Below the pieces are notes generated by a model. That model ran no database searches and was not told the origin of the DNA. It was given only the letters and a program-made list of their open reading frames with translations. Of a stretch of 39,796 bases of DNA, positions 16,239-24,665 are shown piece by piece. Numbering within the stretch: the stretch's first letter is position 1; each line of letters starts with the position of its first letter. Origin of the DNA: DASQUK01 sp035641315 (lineage in GTDB: Bacteria > Actinomycetota > Acidimicrobiia > Acidimicrobiales > VFJN01). The stretch covers positions 1 to 39,796 of the forward strand of contig DASQUK010000302.1 of the NCBI GenBank assembly GCA_035641315.1, given 5' to 3'. The position numbers were made by a program, and so were the translations under genes.

Positions 16239-18479
16239 TCAGTCGGCCAGCGCCGGCTCCCGGACCCTGTCCGGTGTGGGTACGGCCGGGCCGCGGCCCG
16301 GCTCGTACTCCGGCTCCGGCAGACCGGTGCCGCCCTCGACGTCGAGGTTGGGGAGCCGCCGGTCCAACCAACCGGGCAGCCACCAGTTCCACTCGCCGAG
16401 CAGCTTCATCGTGGCGGGCACCAGCACGATCCGGACGATCGTGGCGTCGATGAACACGGCCGTGGCCAGGCCGAGGCCGAACATCTTGATGATCGGGTCG
16501 TCGCCCAGCACGAAGGCGGCGAACACGCTGATCATGATGAGCGCGGCCGAGGTGATGACCCGGGCGGTGGCCGAGATCCCCTCGATCACGGCGGCGTCGT
16601 TGTTCCGCCTGTGCAGGTACTCCTCCCGCACCCGGGAGAGCAGGAACACCTCGTAGTCCATCGACAGGCCGAACAGGATGGCGAAGAGCATCATCGGCAT
16701 GAACGACACGATGGGGACGGTCTCCTCGACACCGAACAGTCCCTTGAGCCAGCCCCACTGGAACACCGCCACGATCACGCCGTAGGCGGCACCGATCGAC
16801 AGCAGGTTCATGACGGCGGCCTTGAGCGGCACCGCCACCGACCGGAACACCATCATCAGCAGCACCACCGACAGCAGGATCACGGCGCCGATGAACCACA
16901 GCAGCCGGCTGGAGATCTTGTCGGACATGTCGATGAACAGCGCCGTCTGGCCGCCGACATGCACCTCGGCGCCAGGCGCGTCGGACAACGCCTGGGGGAT
17001 GACGCCGTCGCGCAGCCGGTGGACGAGGTCGGTGGTGTCCTCGTACTGCGGCGCCGAGGTGGGGATCACGCGTAGCACGGCGGCGGTGCCGTCGTCGTTG
17101 GCCTGGGCCGGGGCCACCGCCTGCACGCCCGGGTCCGCGGCGATGGCGGACTCGAGCGGAGCGAGGTCGTCGACGGTTGCGCCGTCGAGCTCGATCGACA
17201 GCAGCAGCGGGCCGTTGAAGCCGGGGCCGAACCCGTCGGCCAGCAGGTCGTAGGCCCGCCGAGTGGTCATGGAGGTGGGGCTGGTGCCGTTGTCGGTCAT
17301 GCCCAGCCGCATGCTGAACACCGGCGCCGCCAGCAGCCCGAGGGCCAACACCCCGCCCACCAGGTAGCGCCACGGGTGGGCGGACACCTGGCGGCCCCAG
17401 CGGTGCCACATCGACTCGCGGCCCGGCACCCCGGCGCCGCCCCGCAGCCCCGGCACCCGAAGGGCGTCGATCCGGTGCCCGGCGAAGCCCAGCAGCGCGG
17501 GCAGCAGCGTGAGCGCGATGGCCACCATCACGGCCACCGTGAGCCCGGCCATGAGGCCCATGACCGTCACGGCCGTGATGCCGGCGATGGCCAGCCCGCA
17601 GATGGCGATGATCACGGTGACGCCGGCGAACAGCACGGCGGCGCCCGAGGTGGCGACTGCTCGCCCGGCCGCCTCCTCCACGGTCATGCCCGCCCGCAGG
17701 TTCTCGCGGTGGCGGGTCACGATGAACAGGGCGTAGTCGATGCCCACGCCGAGCCCGATCATGGCCGCGAGCGTGGGGGCGACCGTGTTGACGTCGACCA
17801 CGGCGGCCACGAGCGTGATCAGCCCCAGGCTGGTGGCCAGGCCGACGAGGGCCAGCCCGATGGGCAGGCCCATGGCGATGACCGAGCCGAAGGCCACCAG
17901 CAACACGATGACGGCCACCACCAGACCGATGATCTCCTGGCCCTCCGGCGGCTCCTGGGCGGCCTCGGTGGGCAGGTCGCCGCCCAGTTCCATCTGGACG
18001 ACGCCCGACTGGTTGGTGGCGTCGGCGGTGGCCTCGAGCCGCTCGTAGGCCTGGTCGCGGATGTCCTCGGACGGGCGGTCGTACTGGACGTCGGCGTAGC
18101 CGATGCGGTCGTCGGGGGAGCGCTGGAGCTCGCCGACATTGCCGACGTCGGGCTGGGCCGCCACGTCGGCCAGGGCGGCGTCGATGGCGCGTGCCGCGTC
18201 GGGATCGGACAAGGTGATGTCACTGCCGCTGCCGCCCCCGCCGTCCTCGACGGCGAACACCAGCTGGGCCGACGTCCCGGCGGCCGAGGGGAAGTCCTCT
18301 TCCAGGACGTCCAGCGCCCGTTGGGCTTCGACGCCGGGGATCTCGAAGCGGTCGGACGTCTCGCCGCCACCGGCCTGCGCGACGGCGATGACGCCGACGG
18401 CGACGATCGCCCAGACGAGCAGCGTGAGGCGGCGGCGGCGGATCGCGGCACGGCCCAGTCGGTAGAGGAAGGAAGTCAT
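16239..18479 (-). CDS. MMPL/RND-family membrane transporter
   Basis: A 746-residue inner-membrane transporter of the MmpL/YdfJ type, which uses the proton gradient to export lipids or other hydrophobic molecules. It has two halves, each with one N-terminal helix, an extracytoplasmic domain and a helix bundle. The proton-relay motifs are GVGIDYALFIVTRHREN in the first half and GLSMDYEVFLLSRVREEYLH in the second. The first helix follows the start directly (LLVWAIVAVGVIAVAQA). The ATG at 18479 has no ribosome-binding site, and a -10-like CAATCT ends 7 bases upstream, so it is probably leaderless. It is divergent from a TetR gene with an operator between them. The cargo is unknown. Confidence 0.9.
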   Translation of the reverse strand: MTSFLYRLGRAAIRRRRLTLLVWAIVAVGVIAVAQAGGGETSDRFEIPGVEAQRALDVLEEDFPSAAGTSAQLVFAVEDGGGGSGSDITLSDPDAARAIDAALADVAAQPDVGNVGELQRSPDDRIGYADVQYDRPSEDIRDQAYERLEATADATNQSGVVQMELGGDLPTEAAQEPPEGQEIIGLVVAVIVLLVAFGSVIAMGLPIGLALVGLATSLGLITLVAAVVDVNTVAPTLAAMIGLGVGIDYALFIVTRHRENLRAGMTVEEAAGRAVATSGAAVLFAGVTVIIAICGLAIAGITAVTVMGLMAGLTVAVMVAIALTLLPALLGFAGHRIDALRVPGLRGGAGVPGRESMWHRWGRQVSAHPWRYLVGGVLALGLLAAPVFSMRLGMTDNGTSPTSMTTRRAYDLLADGFGPGFNGPLLLSIELDGATVDDLAPLESAIAADPGVQAVAPAQANDDGTAAVLRVIPTSAPQYEDTTDLVHRLRDGVIPQALSDAPGAEVHVGGQTALFIDMSDKISSRLLWFIGAVILLSVVLLMMVFRSVAVPLKAAVMNLLSIGAAYGVIVAVFQWGWLKGLFGVEETVPIVSFMPMMLFAILFGLSMDYEVFLLSRVREEYLHRRNNDAAVIEGISATARVITSAALIMISVFAAFVLGDDPIIKMFGLGLATAVFIDATIVRIVLVPATMKLLGEWNWWLPGWLDRRLPNLDVEGGTGLPEPEYEPGRGPAVPTPDRVREPALAD

Positions 18480-18486
18480 AAGAAGC

Positions 18487-18516
18487 AGATTGTGGCATTA
18501 GAGTGCCAGTTGTCAA
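18487..18516 (-). promoter_or_regulatory. MmpL promoter with operator in its spacer
   Basis: On the minus strand TTGACA (18511-18516) is a consensus -35 box, and CAATCT (18487-18492) is a -10-like box 18 bases away. The imperfect palindrome TGGCATTAGAGTGCCA (18493-18508) fills the spacer. A second half site, ATGCCA, lies at 18521-18526. This is a typical arrangement for repression by the divergent TetR. Confidence 0.6.
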
Positions 18517-18606
18517 GATGATGCCAAGCGCCTCAGGAGTGACACTCGACACAGCTCCGCCGAATGCGTCCGGGCAGGCAATTGGCAGAAAGGGCATACT
18601 TGCGTC

Positions 18607-19290
18607 ATGAAGTACGTGGTCGAGGCCGCGAACGGGCTGCGCGAGCGCAAGAAGGCACGCACGCGCGAGGCGATCATCGACGCCGCCCTCGACCTGTTCG
18701 CCCGCAAGGGCTTCGATGCCACCACGGTCGAAGACATCGCCGCCGCCGCCGACGTCTCGCCCCGCACGTTCTTCCGGTACTTCGACTCGAAGCTCGACCT
18801 GGTGATGGCCCGGAACGAGGCCCACGGCGAGAAGCTCGGCCCGCTCATCGAGGCGCGTCCGCCGGAGGAGGGGCCGCTGGAGGCGCTGCGCCACGTGTTG
18901 CGGGCCGAGCTGTCCGAGCGCCTGGCCGATCCGGCGTCCGCCCGCGAGTTCCAGGTGATGTGCACGACGCCGACGCTGCGGAACATGGCCCGCGAGCACT
19001 TCCAGGACGAGGAGGCCGAGCTGGCGCGGGCGTTCGCCACCCGGCTCGGCGTCGCCCAGGACGACCTGACGGCCCACGTGCTGGCCGCCACGGCGATCTC
19101 GGCCGCGTGGACGGTCGTCGATCGGTGGATCGCGGCGCAGGCGCCCGTCGAGCGGTTGCTGCCGATGATCGACGATGCCTTCGACCTGCTGGACCGGGGG
19201 CTCAGCTCGGCTCGACCGCCAGCTCGCCGAGGCGGGCGCGCAGGTCCCGCTCGAAAGCAATCACGTCAGGCCCGACAGCCGCAGCCTTGA
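18607..19290 (+). CDS. TetR-family regulator, probable repressor of the MmpL gene
   Basis: A 227-residue TetR-family protein with the helix-turn-helix TVEDIAAAADVSPRTFFRYF and SKLDLV following. It is divergent from the MmpL transporter across a 127-base spacer with the palindrome TGGCATTAGAGTGCCA, the usual layout for a self-regulated efflux system. The recognition helix (SPRTFFRYF) differs from the other two TetR proteins (SHGTFYLYF), which fits its different operator. CATACT ends 6 bases before the ATG and no ribosome-binding site is present, so it may be leaderless. The last 30 residues are Arg/Pro-rich and lie over the 3' end of the convergent reductoisomerase-like gene (89-base overlap). 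They may be a read-through tail rather than functional sequence. Confidence 0.85.
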   Translation: MKYVVEAANGLRERKKARTREAIIDAALDLFARKGFDATTVEDIAAAADVSPRTFFRYFDSKLDLVMARNEAHGEKLGPLIEARPPEEGPLEALRHVLRAELSERLADPASAREFQVMCTTPTLRNMAREHFQDEEAELARAFATRLGVAQDDLTAHVLAATAISAAWTVVDRWIAAQAPVERLLPMIDDAFDLLDRGLSSARPPARRGGRAGPARKQSRQARQPQP

Positions 19291-20179
19291 GTCGCTGGAG
19301 CGTGGGGTGGCCGGCCTCGTGCTCGGCCTCCCACTCGTCGGCGAACGCGCCGTTGGCGATGTTGTCGACGATGTCCCGCATGGTGGAGGCCACGTCGAGG
19401 TGGTCGAACCGCTCGGCCCGTGACAGCTGGCCGTACTGGCTGGTCGGGGAGTGGTGCTCCATCTGTACGGCGTAGCCCTCCAGGCGCACCAGGCGGTACG
19501 AGCGCTCGACCTCGCCCGACAGGAACAGCTCGGTGAGGATCGCCTCCAGCGGGATGTCGTGGGCCAGCATCACCTCGACGAAGGACCGGCTGACCCGGCG
19601 CAGCGCCGGCGACAGCGCCTGCTCGACGGCGAGGTCGAGCACGGCCTCCTGGTGGGGCGTGAGCGACAGCGCGCCCTGGCGCAGGCCGCCGATGGCGTCG
19701 GCGACCGTCAGGGTGCGGGCCAGCGCCGTGCCGGTCCGGTCGTGGTGGACGCCGACGGCCGTGATGAAGCCGACGCCCTCCTGGTAGCAGCGGCGCACCT
19801 CCGGGCCCAGCATCCGGGGCGCCACCATGCCGACGTCGCAGGCGAGCTCGAGGCGACCGAACGCCGGGCAGTAGCCGCTGGCCACGATCACGAGGCTCTC
19901 GTCCCGGGGCCGCAACGGCAGGCCGGGGACGACGTCGTCCGGCACCAGCAGGCACAGGATGTCGGCGTCGTTGGCGGCCTCGACGTCCTGGGTGGCGAAC
20001 CCGTCGGCCTCGGCGGCGTCTCGGGTTGCGTCGGCCCGCACGCACACCCGGACGTCGAGCCCCGAGTCCCGCAGGTTGAGCGCCCACGACCGTCCCTGGT
20101 TGCCGTAGCCGACCACCGCGAGCCGTTGTCCGGCGATGGCGGCCGGGTCGGCGTCGGACGTGTGGAAGATCGTGGTCAT
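19202..20179 (-). CDS. Ketol-acid reductoisomerase-like NAD(P)-dependent protein
   Basis: A 325-residue protein with an N-terminal Rossmann domain (AVVGYGNQGRSWALNLRDSG, residues 21-40), which is the KARI nucleotide-binding signature, and a helical C-terminal domain. The first metal-binding pair of KARI enzymes seems kept as D182 and E186 (DLAVEQ, compare DLFGEQ). The second glutamate pair (four apart in KARI) is not evident, and the region LEGYAVQMEHHSPTSQYG only loosely resembles the end of the family. No valine/isoleucine biosynthesis genes are nearby. It is the last gene of an acyl-CoA dehydrogenase, hydratase and CaiB operon. The start ATG 20179 has a strong GGGAGGGG. A catabolic reductase or isomerase is possible; the activity is unknown. 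Confidence 0.72.
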   Translation of the reverse strand: MTTIFHTSDADPAAIAGQRLAVVGYGNQGRSWALNLRDSGLDVRVCVRADATRDAAEADGFATQDVEAANDADILCLLVPDDVVPGLPLRPRDESLVIVASGYCPAFGRLELACDVGMVAPRMLGPEVRRCYQEGVGFITAVGVHHDRTGTALARTLTVADAIGGLRQGALSLTPHQEAVLDLAVEQALSPALRRVSRSFVEVMLAHDIPLEAILTELFLSGEVERSYRLVRLEGYAVQMEHHSPTSQYGQLSRAERFDHLDVASTMRDIVDNIANGAFADEWEAEHEAGHPTLQRLKAAAVGPDVIAFERDLRARLGELAVEPS

Positions 20180-20203
20180 GTCGGGTCCCCTCCCGTGTGG
20201 TGA

Positions 20204-21409
20204 CTAGATCACGCCGGCGGCCGCCAGGTCATCCAGCTCGGCGTCGGTGAGCCCCAGCACGCCGCCCAGCACCTCCCGGGTGTGCTCGCCCAGGCGCGGC
20301 GCGCCCGCTGGTGCCGGCGCCGGCTCACCCACGAACCGGGGGAAGGGCGCCTGCTGGCGGAGCGGGCCGACCACCGGATCGTCGATGGCCACCAGGTCGG
20401 CCCGGGCCGCCATGTGGGCGTCGGCGGCGATGTCGGCGGCGGTGTACGCCGTGGCGACCGGCACCCCGTGGGCGACGGCGGCGGCCTCGACCTCGGCGGC
20501 GGGGCGGGCCGCGGTCCACTCGGCCACGATGCCGTTGATCTCGTCGGCGTGCTTGGCCCGCTCGGCAAGGGTGGCGAACCGGGCGTCGGTGGGCAGTTCG
20601 GGCCGGTCCATCGCCGCGCACAGGCGAGCGAAGTTGGCGTCGCTGCCCGCCACCAGGCACACGTAGCGCCCGTCGGCGGTGGGGTAGTTGTCGAGCGGCG
20701 CCGAGTTGGCCAGGCGGTTCCCCTCGCGCTCCCGCACGACACCGAGCCGGTCGTAGGCGGCGACGGTCCATTCCAGGATCCGCAGCACCGAGCCGTACAG
20801 GCTGGCGTCGATCACGGCGCCGCGGCCGGTGGCGCCCGGGCCGGCGTCGCGGCGGTAGAGCGCGGCCAGCGCCGCCTGCGCGGCGAAGAGGCCGGTTAGG
20901 TAGTCGCTGGTGGTGACCCCGGGGCGCACCGGTGGCCGGTCGGCGTAGCCGGTGAGGTGCAGCAGCCCGCCGTAGCCGATGCCCGAGCGGTCGAGCCCGG
21001 GCCTCTGGCTGTAAGGGCCGTCCTGGCCGAACGCCGAGATGCGCACCACGACCAGGCGGGGATCGAGGTCGGCCGGGCCCAGTCCCCAGCCCTCGAGCGT
21101 TCCGGGGCGGAAGTTCTCGCACACCACGTCGGCGTGGGCGGTGAGGCGGCGGAGCAGGTCCTGTCCCCGGGCCGCGCGCAGGTCGAGGGTGACGCTCCTG
21201 CGGCCCCGACCCTCCACTGCCCAGAACAGCGAGTAGCGCCCGCCGTCGTGGTCGGCGAACGGGCCGATGTCGCGCATGAAGTCGCCCCGGCCGGGTTGCT
21301 CGATCTTGATGACCTCGGCCCCCTGCTCGCCCAGCAGCCCGGCGCAGAACGGTGCCGCGATCCGGGTCCCCAGGTCGAGCACCCGGAGCCCGGCCAGCGG
21401 TCCCATCAT
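20204..21409 (-). CDS. CaiB/BaiF-family CoA-transferase
   Basis: A 401-residue class III CoA-transferase (formyl-CoA transferase, alpha-methylacyl-CoA racemase family). Characteristic segments are GLRVLDLGTRIAAPFCAGLLGEQGAEVIKIEQP at the N-terminus and ENFRPGTLEGWGL. The catalytic aspartate is D169 in TTSDYLTGLFAAQAAL, the same position as in formyl-CoA transferase. Members either move CoA between acids or racemise 2-methyl-branched acyl-CoAs; the two cannot be separated here. In sterol or isoprenoid breakdown the racemase role would make sense. The ATG at 21409 overlaps the stop codon of the enoyl-CoA hydratase gene (ATGA), so the genes are coupled. Confidence 0.9.
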   Translation of the reverse strand: MMGPLAGLRVLDLGTRIAAPFCAGLLGEQGAEVIKIEQPGRGDFMRDIGPFADHDGGRYSLFWAVEGRGRRSVTLDLRAARGQDLLRRLTAHADVVCENFRPGTLEGWGLGPADLDPRLVVVRISAFGQDGPYSQRPGLDRSGIGYGGLLHLTGYADRPPVRPGVTTSDYLTGLFAAQAALAALYRRDAGPGATGRGAVIDASLYGSVLRILEWTVAAYDRLGVVREREGNRLANSAPLDNYPTADGRYVCLVAGSDANFARLCAAMDRPELPTDARFATLAERAKHADEINGIVAEWTAARPAAEVEAAAVAHGVPVATAYTAADIAADAHMAARADLVAIDDPVVGPLRQQAPFPRFVGEPAPAPAGAPRLGEHTREVLGGVLGLTDAELDDLAAAGVI

Positions 21410-22236
21410 GCGGCAGGGCCGTCGCCGGCCTGCTCGCCCTTCACGTGGTCCATCCCGCCGGCCGTGCGTTCCGCCATGAGCCCGAGCGCGGTGGCGGTGT
21501 TGGACACGAACTGGTGGACCATGAAGTGGTGGCGCCACGAGTCGCGCTGGCCCATGCGGTCGACCATGGCGTTGATCGATCCCTTCACCGCTTGGGCGGT
21601 GACGGTCGGCACCAGTGCCACCTCGTCGGCCATGGCCCGGGCGGCAACGGCCAGCTCGTCCCGGCGCACGACCCGGTTGACTAGCCCGTGGCGCTCGGCC
21701 TCGTCGGCCGTGAGGATGCGGGCGCACAGCAGGAACTCCTTGGCCTTGCGGGGGCCCATCTCCCAGGGCTCGACCAGCAGCTCCACGCCGGCGCCCGACA
21801 TGCGCAACACGGGGTTGGAGAAGCGGGCGTCGTCGGCGGCGACGATGAGGTCGCACATGCACGCGAGCATCAGCCCGGCCGCCGAGCAGGCGCCCTGCAC
21901 CGCGGCGATGGTGGGCTTACGGAAGTCACGCAGTCGCACGCAGCGGTCGAAATACATGACCTGCTCGTGGCGCAGCTTGCCCTCGGCCGTGGCCCGCATG
22001 GCCGCCCACGGCTCGGCGCCGTCCAGCAGCTCCTTGAGGTCGTGGCCCGAGCAGAAGTGCTTGCCCTCGGCGGCCAGGACCACCACTCGCACGGTGTCGT
22101 CGGCGTCGGCGCGGTCGAGCGCGGCGTCGAGTTCGTCGATGGTGGCGGAGTCGAGCGCGTTGGCCACCTCGGGCCGGCGCAGCGTGATCGTGGCCACCGC
22201 CCCATCGAACTCGTAGCCGACCCGGGTGGCGCTCAC
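21406..22236 (-). CDS. Enoyl-CoA hydratase/isomerase (crotonase) family protein
   Basis: A 276-residue crotonase-fold protein acting on CoA thioesters, most simply adding water to an enoyl-CoA. The oxyanion-hole segments are AEGKHFCSGHDL and VQGACSAAGLMLACMCDLIVAADDARF. The usual catalytic glutamates of classical hydratases are not clearly placed (region VLRMSGAGVELLVEPWEMG), so isomerase, hydrolase or another crotonase activity is possible. The start GTG 22236 overlaps the preceding acyl-CoA dehydrogenase stop (GTGA). It is the second gene of a four-gene minus-strand operon. Confidence 0.85.
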   Translation of the reverse strand: MSATRVGYEFDGAVATITLRRPEVANALDSATIDELDAALDRADADDTVRVVVLAAEGKHFCSGHDLKELLDGAEPWAAMRATAEGKLRHEQVMYFDRCVRLRDFRKPTIAAVQGACSAAGLMLACMCDLIVAADDARFSNPVLRMSGAGVELLVEPWEMGPRKAKEFLLCARILTADEAERHGLVNRVVRRDELAVAARAMADEVALVPTVTAQAVKGSINAMVDRMGQRDSWRHHFMVHQFVSNTATALGLMAERTAGGMDHVKGEQAGDGPAA

Positions 22237-23435
22237 GCAGCGCTGCCTTCCCGAGGCAGCCCGAGCACCCGCTCGCCGAGGATCGTGCGCTGGATCTCGT
22301 TGGTGCCGGCGAAGATCGACGCCGCCTGGTAGTAGAGCCACGAGCGTTGCCACTCGCCGTCCCCCGGGTTGCCGGCGGCGCCCGCGGCCAGCGGCGCCGC
22401 GGGGCCGAGCACCTCGAGCGCCAGCCGGTGCAGGCGCTGGCTCATCTCCGACCAGTAGAGCTTGAGCGCCGAGCCCTCCGGGCCGATCGGGTGGCCGGCC
22501 TCGAGCCGCGACAGCGAGCGCCAGTTGTGGAGCTGGAACAGCTTGACCTCCACGAACGCCTGGGCCAGCCGCTGGGCGGTGTGCGGGTCGTCGAGGCCGC
22601 CACGGTCGGCCGCGAGCCGCAGCATCTCCTCCAGGTGCTGGCTGTGGATCACGAGCTGGCGAGGGTTGGTCCCCCGCTCGTGGGCGAGCGTCGAGGCCGA
22701 CACCCGCCAGCCGGCGTCCACCTCGCCGACCACGCAGTCGTCGGGCACGAGCACCTCGGTGAGGAAGACCTCGTTGAAGTCGGACTCACCGGTGATCTGG
22801 CGCAGCGGCCGCACCTCGACGCCCGGGGTGGTCATGTCGACGGCGAACGCGGTGATCCCCGCCTGCTTGCGGACGTCGGGATTGGTGCGCGCCAGGCACA
22901 GGCCCCAGTCGGCGAACTGCGCGTACGACGTCCACACCTTCTGGCCGTCGAGCACCCAGCCGCCCTCGTCGTCGGACCGCCGCGCCCCCGTCGCCAGCGA
23001 CGCCAGGTCGCTGCCGGCACCGGGCTCGCTGAACAGCTGGCAGAACAGGATGTCGGCGCGCAGGATCCCGGGCAGCCAGCGCCGCCGCTGGTCCTCGGTG
23101 CCGTGGGCCAGCAGAGTCGGGCCCACCAGGTTGACCCCGATGCGGCCGACCAGCTCGGGGGCGCGGGCGCGGGCCAGCTCCTCCTGGACGACGTAGTGAG
23201 CCAAGGGGCCCGCCCCCCGCCCGCCGTAGGCCTCGGGCCAGGTGACCCCGACCCAGCGCCCGTCGGCTAGCCGACGCTGCCAGCGCCGCCCGAACCCCAC
23301 CTCGTCGGCGAGCGATGCGTGGCGCGGCGGCAGGCCCGCGCCGTACTCCCACGGCAGGTTGGCCTCGAGCCACGACCTGCACTCGGCGCGCAGCCGCTGC
23401 TGCTCGGCCGTGGGTGTCAGATCCACGAGGGTCAT
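22233..23435 (-). CDS. Acyl-CoA dehydrogenase, FadE26/FadE29-like subunit
   Basis: A 400-residue acyl-CoA dehydrogenase. FAD/substrate motifs are CQLFSEPGAGSDLASL, KVWTSYAQFADWG and SIFAGTNEIQRTILGERVLGLPRE. Alanine replaces the glutamate of the usual EGT motif, but E253 in LAHERG lies where isovaleryl-type enzymes and the catalytic subunits of the heterotetrameric sterol dehydrogenases (e.g. ChsE4) carry their base. It is the large, catalytic-type half, and the divergent gene at 23562 encodes the small-type half. It heads an operon with a crotonase, CaiB and KARI-like gene. The start ATG 23435 has no clear ribosome-binding site. A TGAC-N6-GTCA operator lies 26 bases upstream. Confidence 0.88.
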   Translation of the reverse strand: MTLVDLTPTAEQQRLRAECRSWLEANLPWEYGAGLPPRHASLADEVGFGRRWQRRLADGRWVGVTWPEAYGGRGAGPLAHYVVQEELARARAPELVGRIGVNLVGPTLLAHGTEDQRRRWLPGILRADILFCQLFSEPGAGSDLASLATGARRSDDEGGWVLDGQKVWTSYAQFADWGLCLARTNPDVRKQAGITAFAVDMTTPGVEVRPLRQITGESDFNEVFLTEVLVPDDCVVGEVDAGWRVSASTLAHERGTNPRQLVIHSQHLEEMLRLAADRGGLDDPHTAQRLAQAFVEVKLFQLHNWRSLSRLEAGHPIGPEGSALKLYWSEMSQRLHRLALEVLGPAAPLAAGAAGNPGDGEWQRSWLYYQAASIFAGTNEIQRTILGERVLGLPREGSAA

Positions 23436-23460
23436 CGTAGGTGTCGCCCGCCGGCGGAGG

Positions 23461-23474
23461 TGACGTGAGCGTCA
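23461..23474. promoter_or_regulatory. TGAC-N6-GTCA operator between divergent acyl-CoA dehydrogenase genes
   Basis: TGACGTGAGCGTCA is a perfect inverted repeat (TGACG/CGTCA) in the 126-base spacer between the genes starting at 23435 (minus) and 23562 (plus). On the minus strand GTATCT abuts it as a possible -10. It is well placed to control both halves of the proposed dehydrogenase together. Confidence 0.65.
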
Positions 23475-23561
23475 GATACGTCTGTTACCCTCGCTCCAGC
23501 CCGACCCCCACCCGCCACCCCTGATGGCGTCGGTCTGCGACCGACCCGTACCTTCCTCGAT

Positions 23562-24608
23562 ATGGACTTCGAGCTGTCCGCCGACCAGCAGGCGCTGCGC
23601 GACGCCGCCGCCGACCTGTTGGCGAGACGCTCGTCGATGCCGGTGGTGCGGGCCGCCACCGACCGGGGCGGTGCGCCCGACCCGGAGCTTTGGCGGGGCA
23701 TGGTGGACCAGGGCTGGTGCGGCCTGGCCGTGCCCGAGAAGCTGGGCGGCGTCGGCCTGGGCTGGGTGGAGGCCGGCATCGTCCTGGAACAGGTCGGCGC
23801 GCACGTGGCACCGGCGCCGGTCCTCGGCCAGATGGTGGCCCTGGACGCGCTGGCCGACACCGCCTGGGGCCCGGCACTGATCACCGGCGAGTCGGTGGCC
23901 GCCTGCGCCGCCGGGCCCGACGAGCTCTGCGTGTACGCCCCCGCAGCCGATGTGGTGGTCGTGCCCGAGGGCAGCCGGCTCGTGGCCATCGACCTGCGCG
24001 AGCGGCGCCCGGCCGCCGAGCCGGCCATGGACGTCACTCGCCAGCTCGGCTGGCTGCGTGCCAGCAGTCTGGCCGACGCCCCCCGGCTGGAGCTGGGCGG
24101 CGGCGCCGAGGTTGCCCGGCACATGGACGTCGCCGCCGTCGCCTACGCCGCCGAGCTGCTGGGGCTCGCGCAGCGGGCACTCGACCTGGCCGTCGCCTAC
24201 GCCAAGGACCGGGTCCAGTTCGGCCACCCCATCGGCAGCTTCCAGGCGGTCAAGCACCGCTGCGCCGACATGCTGGTCGACGTCGAGGGCATGCGGTCGG
24301 CCGTCTACTGGGCCGCGTGGACGGTCGGCCACGCCGACGCCACGACCGCCGGCGTCGCCGCCACCGTCGACGAACCATCGATCGCGGCCTCGACGGCAAA
24401 GGCCTGGTGCAGCGACGCGGCGCTGCGGGTGTTGGCGTCGGCGCTCCAGGTCCACGGCGGGATCGGCTTCACCTGGGAGCACGACCTGCACCTCTACCTG
24501 AAGCGGGCCCACCTCGACGCCGTCAGCTTCGGCGACGCCACACACCACCGCGCCCGCCTCGCCCGCTTGCTGCGGGCCCGGGTCGAGGCCGGCGAGTCGT
24601 TGATCTAA
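23562..24608 (+). CDS. Acyl-CoA dehydrogenase, FadE27/FadE28-like partner subunit
   Basis: A 348-residue acyl-CoA dehydrogenase-fold protein of the shorter class that pairs with a larger subunit in mycobacterial alpha2beta2 enzymes. Signatures are ELSADQQALRDAAADLLARR at the start, VQFGHPIGSFQAVKHRCADML and QVHGGIGFTWEHDLHLYLKRA. There is no EGTxEIQ motif at the C-terminus. It closely resembles the N-terminal half of the fused protein at 28544-30715. It is divergent from the catalytic-type subunit gene, sharing one operator, so a heteromeric enzyme is likely. TACCTT ends 7 bases before the ATG and no ribosome-binding site is visible, which suggests a leaderless mRNA. A long hairpin follows the stop codon. 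Confidence 0.87.
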   Translation: MDFELSADQQALRDAAADLLARRSSMPVVRAATDRGGAPDPELWRGMVDQGWCGLAVPEKLGGVGLGWVEAGIVLEQVGAHVAPAPVLGQMVALDALADTAWGPALITGESVAACAAGPDELCVYAPAADVVVVPEGSRLVAIDLRERRPAAEPAMDVTRQLGWLRASSLADAPRLELGGGAEVARHMDVAAVAYAAELLGLAQRALDLAVAYAKDRVQFGHPIGSFQAVKHRCADMLVDVEGMRSAVYWAAWTVGHADATTAGVAATVDEPSIAASTAKAWCSDAALRVLASALQVHGGIGFTWEHDLHLYLKRAHLDAVSFGDATHHRARLARLLRARVEAGESLI

Positions 24609-24665
24609 GCGTTCTTCGGTATAGGGAATGGTCGCGGGGACGACCATTCCTGTACCGAAAACGCT
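24608..24665. terminator. Long hairpin between convergent genes
   Basis: The arm 24608-24634 (beginning AGCGTTCTTCGGTATAGG) pairs with 24641-24665, leaving two single-base bulges and one mismatch, around a 6-base loop CGGGGA. It runs from one stop codon to the next and probably terminates both converging transcripts. It is AT-richer than its surroundings and has no U-tract. Confidence 0.6.

Noticed and set aside
19202..20179. Assignment as IlvC of branched-chain amino-acid synthesis
   Set aside because: No ilvB, ilvN or leu genes are near, the second metal-binding glutamate pair is not visible, and the operon is catabolic.
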